Source of the DNA: Yersinia ruckeri ATCC 29473
Lineage (GTDB): Bacteria; Pseudomonadota; Gammaproteobacteria; Enterobacterales; Enterobacteriaceae
Direction: 5' to 3'
DNA: 64,000 nt
Assembly (NCBI RefSeq): GCF_000754815.1
Contig: NZ_KN150747.1
Coordinates: forward strand, 899,908 to 963,907
The position numbers were made by a program, and so were the translations under genes. Numbering within the stretch: position 1 is the first letter of the stretch; the number at the start of each line of letters is the position of its first letter. Under the pieces are notes generated by a model that saw nothing but the letters and a program-made list of their open reading frames with translations, made no database searches and had not been told where the DNA came from. Shown here piece by piece: positions 50,923 to 62,199 of the stretch.

Positions 50923-52356
50923 ATGTCACTCAGTCGTCGCCAGTTCATTCAGGCTTCGGGCTTGGCGCTTTGCGCAAGTTCACTGCCGTTGAGGGCACAG
51001 GCTAGCGGTAGTCAACAACCTTCCTTACCGGTTCCCCCTTTACTGGAATCCCGTCGTGGACAGCCGCTGTTTCTCACCTTACAGCGCGCCCATTGGGCAT
51101 TTATCTCTGGTCGTAAGAAGGCGGAAGTGTGGGGCATCAACGGTATGTACCTCGGGCCAACGGTCAGGGTTTACAGTGGCGATGATGTCAAACTGATTTA
51201 CAGTAACCGCTTACCAGAACCTGTTTCTATGACCATCAGTGGGTTACAAGTGCCGGGGACCTTAATGGGCGGTGCAGCGCGCATGATTTCACCTGGTGTT
51301 GACTGGTCTCCGGTGCTGCCAATCCGTCAGGCGGCGGCGACCTGCTGGTATCACGCCAATACGCCGAATCGCATGGCTCCCCATGTGTATAACGGGCTGG
51401 CGGGTATGTGGCTGGTGGAAGATGAAGTGAGCAAAGCATTGCCGCTACCGAGTCATTACGGTGTCGATGATTTTCCGATTATTTTGCAAGATAAGCGCTT
51501 GGACAACTTTGGTACACCCGAATATAACTCGCCAGCCAAAGGCGGTTTTGTCGGTGATACCTTACTGGTCAACGGCGCACAGAGTCCATTTGTTGAGGTT
51601 TCCCGTGGTTGGGTGAGACTACGATTGCTTAATGCTTCCAATTCCCGCCGCTACATTCTGCAAATTAGCGATGGACGGCCTTTTCATGTGGTGGCCAGCG
51701 ATCAGGGCTTCCTGCCGGCACCCGTTGCGGTGCAGCAGCTTTCGCTAGCGCCGGGCGAACGGCGAGAAATACTGATTGATATGTCACAGGGCAGTGAAGT
51801 TTCGATTACTGCGGGGGAATCTGCGGGCATCATGGATCGTCTGCGCGGGTTATTTGAACCCTCAAGTATTCTGATTTCTACGCTGGTTCTGACGTTGAAA
51901 CCTACCGGACTGTTACCTCTGGTCACGGATAATTTACCCATGCGCTTACTGGCTGATCAGATTCTGGATGGCAATGTGGTTCGTTCCCGTGAATTCCGTT
52001 TAGGCGATAATCTACCGGGAATCAATGGCGCAATCTGGGATATGAATCGGGTTGATGCTCAGGCACAGCAAGGCACTTGGGAACGTTGGACATTGCACGC
52101 CGATATGCCGCAGGCATTCCATATTCAGGGCGTCTCTTTCCTGGTGAAAAATGTTAACGGTGCGCCAGCAATGGCAGAAGATCGCGGTTGGAAAGACACG
52201 GTTTGGGTCGATGGTGATGTGGAGCTGCTGGTGTACTTTAATCAGGTTTCTTCCGAGCATTTCCCGTTCCTGTTCTATAGTCAAACCTTGGAAATGGCTG
52301 ATCGTGGCTCTGCTGGTCAGCTCATTACTCAGGCTGCACCCGCCGCTGCATTTTAA
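50923..52356 (+). CDS. ftsP: Cell division protein FtsP (SufI)
   Basis: 477 residues. A twin-arginine signal peptide (SRRQFIQASGLALCASSLPL) directs it to the periplasm through Tat. Multicopper-oxidase-like fold of three cupredoxin domains (WGINGMYLGPTVRVYSGDDV, ATCWYHANTPNRMAPHVYNG, GERREILIDMSQGSEVSIT), but the usual copper-binding His clusters at the C-terminus are not evident, as in E. coli SufI. It protects the divisome under stress. Two nucleotides of little note: start is ATG after GGAGAAGAT. Confidence 0.95.
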   Translation: MSLSRRQFIQASGLALCASSLPLRAQASGSQQPSLPVPPLLESRRGQPLFLTLQRAHWAFISGRKKAEVWGINGMYLGPTVRVYSGDDVKLIYSNRLPEPVSMTISGLQVPGTLMGGAARMISPGVDWSPVLPIRQAAATCWYHANTPNRMAPHVYNGLAGMWLVEDEVSKALPLPSHYGVDDFPIILQDKRLDNFGTPEYNSPAKGGFVGDTLLVNGAQSPFVEVSRGWVRLRLLNASNSRRYILQISDGRPFHVVASDQGFLPAPVAVQQLSLAPGERREILIDMSQGSEVSITAGESAGIMDRLRGLFEPSSILISTLVLTLKPTGLLPLVTDNLPMRLLADQILDGNVVRSREFRLGDNLPGINGAIWDMNRVDAQAQQGTWERWTLHADMPQAFHIQGVSFLVKNVNGAPAMAEDRGWKDTVWVDGDVELLVYFNQVSSEHFPFLFYSQTLEMADRGSAGQLITQAAPAAAF

Positions 52357-52370
52357 TACTTGCCTCTAAT

Positions 52371-52394
52371 CAGGTTCGGCCTTCGTCGAACCTG
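52371..52394 (+). terminator. Hairpin after ftsP
   Basis: CAGGTTCG-GCCTTCGT-CGAACCTG, perfect 8-bp stem 14 nt after ftsP, followed by TATTTAATCCTCTT. Probable terminator. Confidence 0.65.
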
Positions 52395-52571
52395 TATTTA
52401 ATCCTCTTATAATCAATTTATTATCTATCCGGCATTTTCTCGTACCGGTATCAGTATTGCCGAGAAGGATAAAGTCTCCTTCCTCTTTATATGGATAAAT
52501 GCGTATAATCGCCGCCCGGTGACAATTTCTGACCCGCATCCTCTCTCCATTTCCTGATAAAGAGTATTGCC

Positions 52572-54794
52572 ATGAGTACCAGTCTGATTCAGCCCGAACG
52601 CGATCTGTTTTCCTATACGCCTTATTGGGCCGAGTGTTATGGCACTGCGCCTTTTTTACCGATGTCCAGAGCGGAAATGGATCAATTGGGCTGGGACAGT
52701 TGCGATATTATCGTTGTCACCGGTGATGCTTATGTTGACCATCCCAGTTTTGGCATGGCGATCGTGGGGAGAATGCTGGAAGCGCAGGGATTTCGGGTAG
52801 GAATCATTGCTCAACCAGATTGGACCAATAAAGACGATTTTATGCGTTTAGGCGAGCCAAATCTGTTTTTCGGCGTGACCGCAGGCAATATGGATTCAAT
52901 GATCAACCGCTACACGGCCGATCGTAAATTACGTCACGATGATGCTTATACGCCGGATAATAAAAGCGGTAAGCGGCCTGATCGCGCCACTTTAGTTTAT
53001 AGCCAGCGCTGTAAAGAAGCCTATAAACATGTGCCAGTGCTGCTGGGTGGCATTGAGGCCAGTTTACGGCGTATTGCGCATTATGATTATTGGTCTGACA
53101 CCGTAAGACGTTCGGTGATTATTGATGCCAAGGCCGATATGTTGGTGTATGGCAACGGCGAACGGCCATTGGTTGAAGTGGCACACCGATTGGCGGCAGG
53201 GGAAAAGATCGCCGACATTCAGGACGTGCGTAATACCGTGGTGATTCGTAAAAGCGCATTGCCCGGCTGGAGTGGTGTCGATTCTACCCGTTTAGATAAA
53301 CCGGGACGCATTGAACCGATTCCGAACCCTTATGGCGACGATTTGGCCTGCGCGCCGGATAATCAGGGTGAAAGTACCGAAGCCAAGCCGATTACGGTAC
53401 GAGCGGCAAAGCCGAAACCGTGGGAGAAAACCTACGTCTTGTTACCTTCCTATGAAAAAGTGAAGGCAGATAAAGTGTTATATGCGCACACTTCGCGCAT
53501 TCTGCATCATGAAACCAATCCCGGCTGTGCACGCGCCTTGATGCAAAAGCATGGCGATCGCTATATCTGGATTAACCCTCCGGCCATTCCGCTCAGCACA
53601 GAGGAAATGGACAGCGTATTCGCTTTGCCTTATCAACGCATTCCCCATCCTGCGTATGGTGAGGCGAAAATTCCGGCTTACGATATGATCCGTTTCTCAA
53701 TCAATATCATGCGTGGTTGCTATGGTGGCTGTTCCTTTTGTTCGATTACCGAGCATGAAGGGCGGATTATCCAAAGTCGGTCAGAAGATTCCATAATCCG
53801 TGAAATTGAAGAAATTCGCGATAAAGTTCCAGGATTTACCGGTATTATCTCCGATCTTGGTGGGCCAACAGCCAATATGTACATGCTGCGTTGCCAGTCG
53901 CCACGCGCTGAGCAAACCTGTCGCCGCGCATCTTGCGTCTATCCTGAAATTTGTACCCATATGGATACTAATCACCAGCCAACCATTGCGTTATATCGCC
54001 GAGCACGAGATCTTAAAGGGGTAAAGAAAATCCTGATTGCATCTGGCGTTCGCTACGATTTGGCGGTGGAAGATCCGCGTTATATCAAAGAGCTAGCGAC
54101 TCATCATGTTGGCGGCTATCTGAAAATTGCACCGGAACATACCGAAGAAGGGCCACTTTCTAAGATGCTAAAACCGGGTATGGGCAGCTATCAGCGCTTT
54201 AAAGAGCTGTTTGATACCTATTCTAAGCAGGCGGGAAAAGAGCAGTATCTGATTCCGTACTTTATCTCTGCTCATCCAGGAACCCGTGATGAGGATATGG
54301 TTAATCTGGCATTGTGGCTGAAAAAGAACCGTTTCCGCCTGGATCAGGTGCAGAACTTCTATCCGTCGCCATTGGCGAACTCCACTACCATGTATTACAG
54401 CGGTAAAAATCCGTTGGCGAAAGTGGACTATAAAAGTGAGGACGTGGTGGTGCCGAAAGGTGATCGGCAACGTCGTTTGCATAAAGCTTTACTGCGTTAT
54501 CACGATCCGGCTAACTGGCTGATGATCCGAACTGCGCTGAATGAGATGGGAATGTCGCACTTGATTGGTAGCCGGAGAGAGTGTCTGGTGCCAGCGCCTA
54601 CGTTGGAAGAGCAGCGCGAGGCGCGGCGTGCTTCGCGGCATCATACGCCGGCCTTGACTAAACATACGGCGATAACTCGCCAGCGCCAACCTGCCAGCCC
54701 GCGTAAGGCTGATCAGACAAAATCATCAGTGGCAGAGTCTCGTTCGGCGACCAGGGCTACAAATTCCACTCGGAGTAAGCAGAAGGGGCACTAA
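52572..54794 (+). CDS. ygiQ: Radical SAM protein YgiQ (UPF0313)
   Basis: 740 residues. N-terminal extension with cobalamin-like Rossmann features ([20 protein letters not shown]), then the radical-SAM core. The cluster motif CYGGCSFCS (Cx3Cx2C) is near residue 383-391, with [10 protein letters not shown] and [13 protein letters not shown]. The C-terminal tail is basic and low-complexity (Arg/Lys/Ser/Thr). Function unproven. Follows ftsP, as in E. coli. Confidence 0.93.
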   Translation: MSTSLIQPERDLFSYTPYWAECYGTAPFLPMSRAEMDQLGWDSCDIIVVTGDAYVDHPSFGMAIVGRMLEAQGFRVGIIAQPDWTNKDDFMRLGEPNLFFGVTAGNMDSMINRYTADRKLRHDDAYTPDNKSGKRPDRATLVYSQRCKEAYKHVPVLLGGIEASLRRIAHYDYWSDTVRRSVIIDAKADMLVYGNGERPLVEVAHRLAAGEKIADIQDVRNTVVIRKSALPGWSGVDSTRLDKPGRIEPIPNPYGDDLACAPDNQGESTEAKPITVRAAKPKPWEKTYVLLPSYEKVKADKVLYAHTSRILHHETNPGCARALMQKHGDRYIWINPPAIPLSTEEMDSVFALPYQRIPHPAYGEAKIPAYDMIRFSINIMRGCYGGCSFCSITEHEGRIIQSRSEDSIIREIEEIRDKVPGFTGIISDLGGPTANMYMLRCQSPRAEQTCRRASCVYPEICTHMDTNHQPTIALYRRARDLKGVKKILIASGVRYDLAVEDPRYIKELATHHVGGYLKIAPEHTEEGPLSKMLKPGMGSYQRFKELFDTYSKQAGKEQYLIPYFISAHPGTRDEDMVNLALWLKKNRFRLDQVQNFYPSPLANSTTMYYSGKNPLAKVDYKSEDVVVPKGDRQRRLHKALLRYHDPANWLMIRTALNEMGMSHLIGSRRECLVPAPTLEEQREARRASRHHTPALTKHTAITRQRQPASPRKADQTKSSVAESRSATRATNSTRSKQKGH

Positions 54795-54857
54795 GTCTAG
54801 CGGGTAGCCTGTGGGATCTGTGCTCACACAAGACCACCTGTCCATGTTGAGGATGAC

Positions 54858-54881
54858 CATCCATCACTGAGGTGATGGATG
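54858..54881 (+). terminator. Hairpin after ygiQ
   Basis: CATCCATCAC-TGAG-GTGATGGATG, perfect 10-bp stem between convergent ygiQ and dkgA; no T-run follows. Confidence 0.6.
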
Positions 54882-54954
54882 AGCCAGCGGTGCGGGATCG
54901 CCCAATTCTTTGTTTTTCAATCATAGATTTCAATAAAACTCAAAGCAGCATCAG

Positions 54955-55776
54955 CTAAAAACTATCCGGATCTGGCCCCAGGCGATGGCCTATATCCAGC
55001 TTGGCAATATCACTGAGTTCGTCTTTTTCCAGTTTAAAATCAAACACCTCAAAATTTTCTCTAATTCTGTTTGGTGTGACGGATTTAGGAATAACAATCA
55101 GGCCATTATCCAGATGCCAGCGAATAACAATTTGCGCCGGTGTTTTATCGTATTTTTGTGCTAGTTGGTGGATAAGTGGTTGATCGAAAACACCTTCCCC
55201 GCCCTGCGCCAGTGGGCTCCAGGATTCCGTTGCAATATGGTGTGTGGCATTCCAGGCATGAAGCTGGCGTTGCTGTAACAACGGGTGTAGCTCAATCTGG
55301 TTAATTGTCGGTGCGACACCGGTTTCATCCAATAGACGCTGTAGATGAGGAATGTGGAAATTACATACGCCGATGCTGCGGATCAGACCCTGCTCTTTCA
55401 GTGTGATCAGTTTCCGCCAGGCATCCACATAACGATCCTGTTTTGGATCTGGCCAGTGAATCAAATATAAATCGATATAATCCAGTTGAAGTTTCTTCAG
55501 ACTGGCTTCCAGCGCCTGCTGAGGATGCGACTGGTCTTCATTCCACAATTTGGTGGTAACAAACAAATCCTTCCGCGGCACGGTGGCCGATCTCAGCGCT
55601 TTGCCTACACCTTCTTCATTCTTATAGATGGCCGCAGTATCGATTGAGCAGTAACCTATTTCCAGTGCTTTCGTTACCGCTAATTGTGCTTCCTCATGAC
55701 TTGCTTTCCATACACCAAGACCTAATTGAGGCATAAGATTGCCATCATATAATTTGATAATAGGCTGATTTTTCAT
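54955..55776 (-). CDS. dkgA: 2,5-diketo-D-gluconate / methylglyoxal reductase DkgA
   Basis: 273 residues from the ATG at 55776 (KNQPIIKLYDGNLMPQLGLG); 11 upstream codons in frame are not conserved. Aldo-keto reductase TIM barrel with the catalytic tetrad visible: SIDTAAIYKNEEGVGKAL (Asp, Tyr), TTKLWNEDQ (Lys), YLIHWPDP (His). NADPH-binding end: VIPKSVTPNRIRENF. Reduces 2,5-diketogluconate and methylglyoxal. Neighbours yqhD, another aldehyde reductase of the same detoxification set. Confidence 0.95.
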   Translation of the reverse strand: MKNQPIIKLYDGNLMPQLGLGVWKASHEEAQLAVTKALEIGYCSIDTAAIYKNEEGVGKALRSATVPRKDLFVTTKLWNEDQSHPQQALEASLKKLQLDYIDLYLIHWPDPKQDRYVDAWRKLITLKEQGLIRSIGVCNFHIPHLQRLLDETGVAPTINQIELHPLLQQRQLHAWNATHHIATESWSPLAQGGEGVFDQPLIHQLAQKYDKTPAQIVIRWHLDNGLIVIPKSVTPNRIRENFEVFDFKLEKDELSDIAKLDIGHRLGPDPDSF

Positions 55777-56263
55777 ACATATTCCCCTGACTTGGCTCGA
55801 GAGCAACACTCACCCTTCGAGCGTTGCTCTTTGTATTCAGTGTAGCTGACAATCTGTTTATTGATTATCAAGGTAACTATTTTTATTCATAAATAGTGCA
55901 TATATAACGAAAAATATAAGTGTTTTTTCCGGCGAGTCTGAAGGGTGATGCCAGGCTCCCTGGCAATGAGGTTGACCCAGACCACGATATTTTGGCAGAA
56001 ATTGTTCAACTGATTGGTGCGACATTTGTTCTCCCATCAATAAACGAGATGCGATCAGACCAAGAGTGAATGGCAGCGCCAGAAAAGAGGATGGTGTTAT
56101 CCCTGAGTCGGGATCGCAGTTGGGTAAAAATCTGTAGTGATGACCTTAAGTCTAGCAGTAAATAGCTTAAATAGTGGTTAAAACGATATTATTCACATCG
56201 GTACTATGATGAGAAAAGGGTAAGAAATTACGCTTACCCTTTGTTATTTACTTAAATATCAGG
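55777..56263. promoter_or_regulatory. dkgA-yqhD intergenic region
   Basis: About 490 bp. It contains an inverted repeat AGAGCAAC/GTTGCTCT (55800-55830) just upstream of dkgA, and the yqhD terminator at 56216. A 60-codon minus-strand frame (55858-56040) has no recognisable product. The dkgA promoter should lie here. Confidence 0.45.
56216..56243 (-). terminator. Terminator after yqhD
   Basis: AAAGGGTAAG-AAATTACG-CTTACCCTTT, perfect 10-bp stem 20 nt after the yqhD stop; on the minus strand followed by TCTCATC after a TTTT. Likely intrinsic terminator. Confidence 0.75.
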
Positions 56264-57421
56264 TCAGATCGCTGCTTCATAGATGCGTTTGCTCTCTTCC
56301 AGCGTAATGTCGCCGTGTTCCCCTAAATGATGGTAGCCGTGTTCGTCCAGCTTATTGATTAAGCTTGGGATGGTGCTGCCGTCTAGGCCGTAATCGGAAA
56401 GGTGAGTTGGCACGCCCATACGTTCGAAGAAATCACGGGTAGCAGCAATAGCTGCGTCGATGCGTTGATCTTCGCTACCTGCGTGCAGATTCCAGACTCG
56501 TTCCGCATATTGCAGCAGTTTGGCTCGTTTCTGCTCTTTTTTGGCTTCCAGCAATGAGGGTAAGACGATCGCCAAAGTTTGTGCATGATCCAGACCGTGC
56601 AGAGCGGTCAGTTCGTGACCCAACATATGGGTTGCCCAGTCCTGCGGTACGCCCGCACCAATCAGGCCGTTCAACGCCATAGTCGCACTCCACATAATAT
56701 TGGCGCGCACATCGTAATCTTCCGGATTTTCTAGCGCTTTTGGGCCTTCTTCGATGAGCGTCAGCAGCAAGCCTTCGGCAAAACGATCTTGTACTTTGGC
56801 ATTCACCGGATAAGTCAGATATTGCTCAATGGTATGTACAAAAGCATCCACCACGCCATTGGCAACCTGACGCTGAGGTAGCGTATAGGTAACAACCGGA
56901 TCCAGAATGGCAAATAACGGTTGTACGAACGGTGAGAAGAAATGACGTTTATCACCTGTACTACGGCGGCTGACAACGGCACCATTATTGGTTTCGGAAC
57001 CGGTGGCTGGTAGCGTCAACACTGAACCCATAGGGATAGCCTGAGTGATCTTACTACCTGTGGTTTCCAGAATCTGCCACGGATCTTCAGGATAATTGAC
57101 GGCGGCGGCGATAAATTTGGTGCCGTCCAGCACTGAACCGCCACCCACGGCCAATAGGAAATCGAAATGGCTGGCGCGAATCATCTCCACAGCTTTCATC
57201 AAGGTTTCATAGGAAGGGTTAGGCTCAATACCGCCAAACTCTTCAAATTGATGATTTTTCAATGCCTGATGGACTTGATCCATCACACCGTTTTTTTTCA
57301 CGCTGCCGCCACCGTAGGTAATCAACACACGGGCATCGGCTGGAATCTGGTTAGCCAATTCTGCAATTTGACCGGCACCGAACACGACTTTGGTTGGGGT
57401 ATGAAGGGTGAAATTTTGCAT
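56264..57421 (-). CDS. yqhD: NADPH-dependent aldehyde reductase YqhD
   Basis: 385 residues from the ATG at 57421 (QNFTLHTPTKVVFGAGQI), with GAGG about 10 nt upstream; 15 earlier in-frame codons are unlikely. Iron/zinc-dependent group III alcohol dehydrogenase: GGGS motif VGGGSVLDGTKFIAAA for NADPH, metal-binding GVVDAFVHTIEQYLT (Asp, His) and HELTALHGLDHAQTLAIVLP (two His). Removes short aldehydes and lipid-peroxidation products. Divergent from its AraC-type regulator. Confidence 0.96.
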   Translation of the reverse strand: MQNFTLHTPTKVVFGAGQIAELANQIPADARVLITYGGGSVKKNGVMDQVHQALKNHQFEEFGGIEPNPSYETLMKAVEMIRASHFDFLLAVGGGSVLDGTKFIAAAVNYPEDPWQILETTGSKITQAIPMGSVLTLPATGSETNNGAVVSRRSTGDKRHFFSPFVQPLFAILDPVVTYTLPQRQVANGVVDAFVHTIEQYLTYPVNAKVQDRFAEGLLLTLIEEGPKALENPEDYDVRANIMWSATMALNGLIGAGVPQDWATHMLGHELTALHGLDHAQTLAIVLPSLLEAKKEQKRAKLLQYAERVWNLHAGSEDQRIDAAIAATRDFFERMGVPTHLSDYGLDGSTIPSLINKLDEHGYHHLGEHGDITLEESKRIYEAAI

Positions 57422-57696
57422 GATTTGATGATCCTCGAGTGGTTGTTTAACGAGCTGATGAACCATATAAACCTTAAACCTTCAGCGATAAATTGAGTCG
57501 CGGAAGTGATACCTACGAAGGCTTGGGAATAATATGTCTCGGCTGCATTCTTTGGAGACTATTGTGGGTAAATTAAGCGTATAGCTCAATGCACATTTCT
57601 GCCTGCTTATTGCCTATTTCTCCAAACCACTGTAGAAAATAAGAGAAATAAAGCAAAATCAATGCTGGTTTATTTTTTCTGATAGATGAGAGTGAT
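57422..57696. promoter_or_regulatory. Divergent control region yqhD / yqhC
   Basis: 275 bp between divergent genes. In E. coli YqhC binds here and activates yqhD and dkgA in response to aldehydes; the exact operator was not located. Confidence 0.5.
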
Positions 57697-58596
57697 ATGG
57701 CCGCCATCGACGATATTCAACAGCTAATGGCCGAGCAGGTCGCCCGATTGGCACCTGGCAACGGGTTAACACCCTCGGCGGTTCCCCGGGTGAACATTCT
57801 GTTTTCTGATGTGCATCATCCGCGAACACCCGTGATGTATACCCCCAGCATCGTGATTATTTTTCAGGGTAAAAAAGTCGGTTATCTGGGGAGTAAAATT
57901 TTTCAATATGATCCGAAAAACTACCTGCTACTGACGGTTCCATTGCCTTTTGAGTGTGAAACTTTCGCCAGCCCAGAGAAACCGTTAGCCGGCTTGTCGA
58001 TACATGTTGATAGCCAAATGCTACAGGATTTACTGGTGGATATCGGTGACGACGAGCTGGATAAACCCCGAGGTAACACCAATGGGGTAAACGCGGCTTT
58101 GCTAACGGAAGAGATGTTGTGTGCAACGGAAAGGTTGCTGGATGTGATGGAGAACCCACTGGCTGCTCGCGTATTGGGGCCGCAAATTGTACGGGAGATT
58201 CTATTTTATGTGTTATCTGGCCCTTGTGGTGCGCCGTTACAGGAGTTGGTTAACCGGCACGGTCATTTTAATCAAATTGCCAGGGCATTGCGACGCATTG
58301 AAAATCAGTTTGCCGAAAATTTGAATGTGGAACAATTGGCGGCGGAAGTGAACATGAGTATTTCGGCATTCCACCATAATTTTAAGGCGGTGACGAATAC
58401 TTCGCCACTACAGTATTTGAAATCCTACCGTCTGCACCGGGCTAGAGTTTTGATGGTGCATGATGGCCTGAAAGCCAGCACGGCGGCGATTCGGGTGGGT
58501 TATGAGAGTGCTTCGCAGTTTAGTCGGGAGTTTAAACGCTATTTTGGGCATACGCCTGGTGATGAAGTGGCTAAATTACGTAGCAACCCAGTATGA
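57697..58596 (+). CDS. yqhC: AraC-family regulator YqhC
   Basis: 299 residues. N-terminal AraC_N domain ([38 protein letters not shown]) and two C-terminal helix-turn-helix motifs ([51 protein letters not shown]). The divergent position relative to yqhD and the size match the E. coli aldehyde-responsive activator. The E. coli annotation is transferred on position and sequence. Confidence 0.88.
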   Translation: MAAIDDIQQLMAEQVARLAPGNGLTPSAVPRVNILFSDVHHPRTPVMYTPSIVIIFQGKKVGYLGSKIFQYDPKNYLLLTVPLPFECETFASPEKPLAGLSIHVDSQMLQDLLVDIGDDELDKPRGNTNGVNAALLTEEMLCATERLLDVMENPLAARVLGPQIVREILFYVLSGPCGAPLQELVNRHGHFNQIARALRRIENQFAENLNVEQLAAEVNMSISAFHHNFKAVTNTSPLQYLKSYRLHRARVLMVHDGLKASTAAIRVGYESASQFSREFKRYFGHTPGDEVAKLRSNPV

Positions 58597-58648
58597 CCAA
58601 TACACCGATCTCCGCGCGAATGCGACATGATCGGTGCGTCTGGTCGTA

Positions 58649-59311
58649 TTATTCGGCGATACTTTTACGTTTACACCACACCACAATCAATGAGCCTGTT
58701 AATCCAGCGAACAGCAATACCATCGGTAGAATCATCAGTGCGGTCATAACCTGATTTTCATAGTGTTTAACCAGCGGGATTTGGCTGAGAGCAAAACCCA
58801 ACCCGACGACGGCACCCACCCACAACATGCCACTTATCCAGTTGAATAGCTGAAAACGAGCGCTATTCAGACCAGAGATCCCGGCTAGCGTAGGTAGCAG
58901 CGTACGGATGAAAGCCAGAAAACGACCGATCAATAACGCAGCCAAACCGTGGCGGACAAAGAGTTGATGCGCCCGCTGGTGATAGTGTATCGGTAAGTGT
59001 AACAGCCAGCCTTTCACCACTTTGGTATCACCCAGCCATCGCCCCTGAATATAACTCAGCCAGCAGCCTAGACTGGCGGCAACGGTGAGAATAATCAGCG
59101 TGGGAATAAAGGCCATGACGCCTTTGGCAATCAATGCGCCAGCCAAAAGTAGTAAGCTATCGCCGGGGAGGAAAGAGGCGGGTAGCAGGCCGTTTTCTAA
59201 AAATAAAGTGGTAAAAAGTATGCCGTAGATAACCCAAATTATGTTGGGATCAGCAAGTTTACCAAAATCCTGCTGCCATAAGGCATGAAGGATTTCGCGT
59301 AACACATCCAT
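58649..59311 (-). CDS. yghB: DedA-family membrane protein YghB
   Basis: 220 residues with several membrane helices ([56 protein letters not shown]). DedA signature: [20 protein letters not shown] and [20 protein letters not shown] with conserved Arg. Together with YqjA, YghB supports envelope integrity, cell division and pH homeostasis in E. coli, likely as a proton-dependent lipid-carrier transporter. Upstream neighbour is metC on the same strand. Confidence 0.93.
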   Translation of the reverse strand: MDVLREILHALWQQDFGKLADPNIIWVIYGILFTTLFLENGLLPASFLPGDSLLLLAGALIAKGVMAFIPTLIILTVAASLGCWLSYIQGRWLGDTKVVKGWLLHLPIHYHQRAHQLFVRHGLAALLIGRFLAFIRTLLPTLAGISGLNSARFQLFNWISGMLWVGAVVGLGFALSQIPLVKHYENQVMTALMILPMVLLFAGLTGSLIVVWCKRKSIAE

Positions 59312-59512
59312 TTCTCTTCCTGTTTGCCTGTCTGTTGGGGGGGATGGCTCGTTAAATCTCTCGCAGTGTATCTGGAACCAGCCTGAGCCACATTGATCTT
59401 ATCCTCAATAACCAAAAATTAGCAGGGTATATTCACTTTGTTGATGGTTTATAGAAGATAGCCGGTGAAAATGACAAGGAGTTGCCTGCCATCTTCGCCG
59501 CTTTATGCCATG

Positions 59513-60718
59513 TTACTGGTTTTCGGCGATACGAGAGAAACCTGCGGCCAAATCTTCGATCAAGTCCTGTGTATTTTCCAGACCCACATGAAGGCGCACC
59601 AGCGTACCTTGTAGTAAGGTCGTTTCATATTTACGCATTGATTTAATATCTTCTGGTTGATAAGCCAAAATAAGTGACTCAAAACCGCCCCAGGAAAACG
59701 CCATACTGAAGTGTTGGAAATGATCCAGAAAAACTTCCAATTGTTGCTGGGTCAGACGCTGTTTTAACTCAAAAGAAAACAACCCATTACAGCCAGAGAA
59801 ATCGCGCTTATAAAACTCATGACCTTTACAGTCCGGCAGCGCTGGGTGGTACACACAAGCCACTTCCGGGCGCTGAACCAACCAGTTGGCCACTTCGATA
59901 CCATTGGCTGCATGCTGCTTTAGGCGAACGGCCAAAGTACGCAAACCACGACTGGCCAGATAAGCCGTATCGGCATCCACCATTTGCCCCATTAGATACG
60001 AATCTTCACGTAATTGCTCCCAGCAGCGGGCATTGGCTACGGCGATACCGAGCATGGCATCAGAATGGCCAATGATGTATTTCGTACCCGATTGAATAGA
60101 AATATCGATGTCGAAATCAAGTGCCTTAAACAGTACGCCCGCAGCCCAGGTATTATCCATCATAATAATGACTTCAGGCGCTACGGTACGAATAGCTCGT
60201 ACAATAGCCGGGATATCCTGCACTTCCATCGTCACTGAACCGGGTGATTCCAAAAATACGACTTTGGTATTGGGTTGCAATAGATCAGTAATGGCGCAGC
60301 CAATCAAAGGATCAAAATAAGTGGTGCTAACCTGCATCCGCGTCAGGATTTTATCGCACAAACTTTGGGCTGGCTCGTAAGCTGAGCCAGTCATCAGCAC
60401 ATGGTCGCCTGCGGAGATAAAGGCCAAAATGGCGTTGCTGATCGCGGCTGCACCACAAGGATACAAAACACAGCCAGCACCACCTTCCAATTCAGTCATG
60501 GCCTCCTGCAAGGAAAAGTGGGTCAATGTGCCACGACGGCCATAGAATAATTCGTTTTTACCACGGTGAATGGTGGCGTATTTTTTGGCTTTGACGCTGT
60601 CAAAAACCAGAGATGAAGCGCGCTGAATCACAGGATTAACCGAGCCTTGGGTGAATCTTTTGCTTCTGCCTGCGTTTACCAACGCCGTTTCTAATTTTTT
60701 CGAGGACATAGACGCCAT
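59513..60718 (-). CDS. metC: Cystathionine beta-lyase MetC
   Basis: 401 residues (a Met three codons in is an alternative start). PLP-dependent enzyme of the Cys/Met metabolism family, cleaving cystathionine to homocysteine, pyruvate and ammonia. Motifs: [52 protein letters not shown], and the PLP Lys in [13 protein letters not shown], then [18 protein letters not shown]. Full length. Divergent from exbB, as in E. coli. Confidence 0.97.
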   Translation of the reverse strand: MASMSSKKLETALVNAGRSKRFTQGSVNPVIQRASSLVFDSVKAKKYATIHRGKNELFYGRRGTLTHFSLQEAMTELEGGAGCVLYPCGAAAISNAILAFISAGDHVLMTGSAYEPAQSLCDKILTRMQVSTTYFDPLIGCAITDLLQPNTKVVFLESPGSVTMEVQDIPAIVRAIRTVAPEVIIMMDNTWAAGVLFKALDFDIDISIQSGTKYIIGHSDAMLGIAVANARCWEQLREDSYLMGQMVDADTAYLASRGLRTLAVRLKQHAANGIEVANWLVQRPEVACVYHPALPDCKGHEFYKRDFSGCNGLFSFELKQRLTQQQLEVFLDHFQHFSMAFSWGGFESLILAYQPEDIKSMRKYETTLLQGTLVRLHVGLENTQDLIEDLAAGFSRIAENQ

Positions 60719-61152
60719 TACCTTGTCTGGTTAGTAGTAGTCTGGATTGAATTGTCAGTCATAAAGAGAATCGCTAATAAATTAAGTTAGCATGATGAAC
60801 ATCTGTTGTGGCGGGCTTTTCTCTTGATGACGAGCAAATAGGGCGAGCTGCGGTGTAAACCAGTTGATGCGTAAATTAATGCTGTAAAATAGGATAAAAG
60901 AGAGCGTTTATAAGTAAAAAACGGTCATTTAGTGCATTTGATGCCGACAAAATGACATGCATGATTGTTACTTGTTTAGCTTAGGTGTTATCACCGTTTT
61001 TCCTCAATGGATGGTGTAAAAAATTGCGATTTCGTCATTATTTTCCTTAATTATCTTTTAGATAAGAAATTTCGCTCAAATACTAATGATAATTACTATC
61101 AATTCGTCATTTGTTTGATATGATCGACCACTGATTTCGTCCTTAAATTAAT
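60719..61152. promoter_or_regulatory. Divergent region metC / exbB
   Basis: About 430 bp, AT-rich. Contains the Fur-box candidate below. MetJ operators for metC are expected here, but only weak half-sites (for example ACATCTG) are visible. Confidence 0.45.
61085..61103 (+). promoter_or_regulatory. Candidate Fur box upstream of exbB
   Basis: AATGATAATTACTATCAAT matches the GATAAT repeat pattern of Fur operators (three adjacent NAT(A/T)AT-like units), 75 nt before exbB. Consistent with iron-repressed exbBD. Confidence 0.75.
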
Positions 61153-61176
61153 ATGCATATTGGGTGGAGGCTCAGC

Positions 61177-62196
61177 GTGAAAATAGCGGGCAAAAGTATG
61201 GAATATAAATCATTCGCCGCAAGCTGGATGGCTTGGGGAATGACATTTTGGCGCAGTATGATGGCGCTCTTATTCGTTGCTGGTTTATCCGGTCAGGCTC
61301 AGGCGGCTCCAGGGAATAGTAGCGCAGTGGCTGCCAACGTAGTTCCCACATCTACGCAGCATACTGCTGCTATATCAACGCCGTTACCACAGCCAGAGTT
61401 GACCTCTGTGGCGACCGCGGCATCACCAGCGTCAGCGGTTCAACCGGTGACTACCGCGGCACCTGTTCCGCAGGGGCTGGCCATGGATTTATCCGTTTGG
61501 GGCATGTACCAGCACGCGGATGTCGTGGTGAAAGCGGTTATGATTGGCCTGGTATTGGCTTCGGTTGTGACTTGGAGCATTCTATTTTCCAAAGGTATGG
61601 AGTTATATCGTGCTCGCCGCCGTTTGCATCAGGAACACATGGTGCTCGGTTCCGCGACAAATCTGAATGATGCATTGGCACAGGCTGATGATTTCGCACC
61701 AGAAAGTATCAGCGGCATGTTGCTGCGCGAAGCTGAAAATGAGCGCCAACTGTCAGCAGGCTCTAGCGATAATAGTGGCACCAAAGAGCGCGCTTCTTTC
61801 CGTCTGGAACGCCGCGTTGCTGCTGTTAGCCGTCAAATGGGTAAAGGCACCGGTTTCTTGGCAACTATTGGTGCGATTTCACCGTTCGTCGGTCTGTTTG
61901 GTACCGTTTGGGGCATTATGAACAGTTTCATTGGGATCGCTCATTCACAGACGACAAATCTGGCCGTCGTTGCACCGGGTATCGCTGAAGCTTTGCTGGC
62001 AACGGCGTTAGGTTTGGTGGCGGCGATTCCTGCGGTGGTTATTTACAACATTTTTGCTCGTTTGATTGCGACCTACCGCGCCCATGTGGGTGATGTGGCC
62101 GCACAAGCATTATTGCTGTTGAGTCGCGATCTGGATCTGGCTAACAGCACCGAAGAAAAATCATCAAGCCAACCTCACCAACTGCGTGCGGGGTGA
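61177..62196 (+). CDS. exbB: TonB-system energizer ExbB
   Basis: 339 residues. The GTG at 61177 has GGAGG 7 nt upstream; the ATG at 61153 would place that site inside the gene. A hydrophobic N-terminus (MALLFVAGLSGQAQA) and a Thr/Ser/Pro/Ala-rich linker precede the conserved MotA/TolQ/ExbB core: helix 1 (VVKAVMIGLVLASVVTWSIL), helix 2 (GTGFLATIGAISPFVGLFGT) and helix 3 (ALLATALGLVAAIPAVVIYN). With ExbD it transduces the proton gradient to TonB for iron and vitamin uptake. About 100 residues longer than E. coli ExbB, the long type of other genera. Confidence 0.95.
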   Translation: MKIAGKSMEYKSFAASWMAWGMTFWRSMMALLFVAGLSGQAQAAPGNSSAVAANVVPTSTQHTAAISTPLPQPELTSVATAASPASAVQPVTTAAPVPQGLAMDLSVWGMYQHADVVVKAVMIGLVLASVVTWSILFSKGMELYRARRRLHQEHMVLGSATNLNDALAQADDFAPESISGMLLREAENERQLSAGSSDNSGTKERASFRLERRVAAVSRQMGKGTGFLATIGAISPFVGLFGTVWGIMNSFIGIAHSQTTNLAVVAPGIAEALLATALGLVAAIPAVVIYNIFARLIATYRAHVGDVAAQALLLLSRDLDLANSTEEKSSSQPHQLRAG

Positions 62197-62199
62197 TTT

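Noticed and set aside
55858-56040. 60-codon minus-strand frame between dkgA and yqhD
   Set aside because: No recognisable domain, and the composition does not look convincing; left as intergenic.
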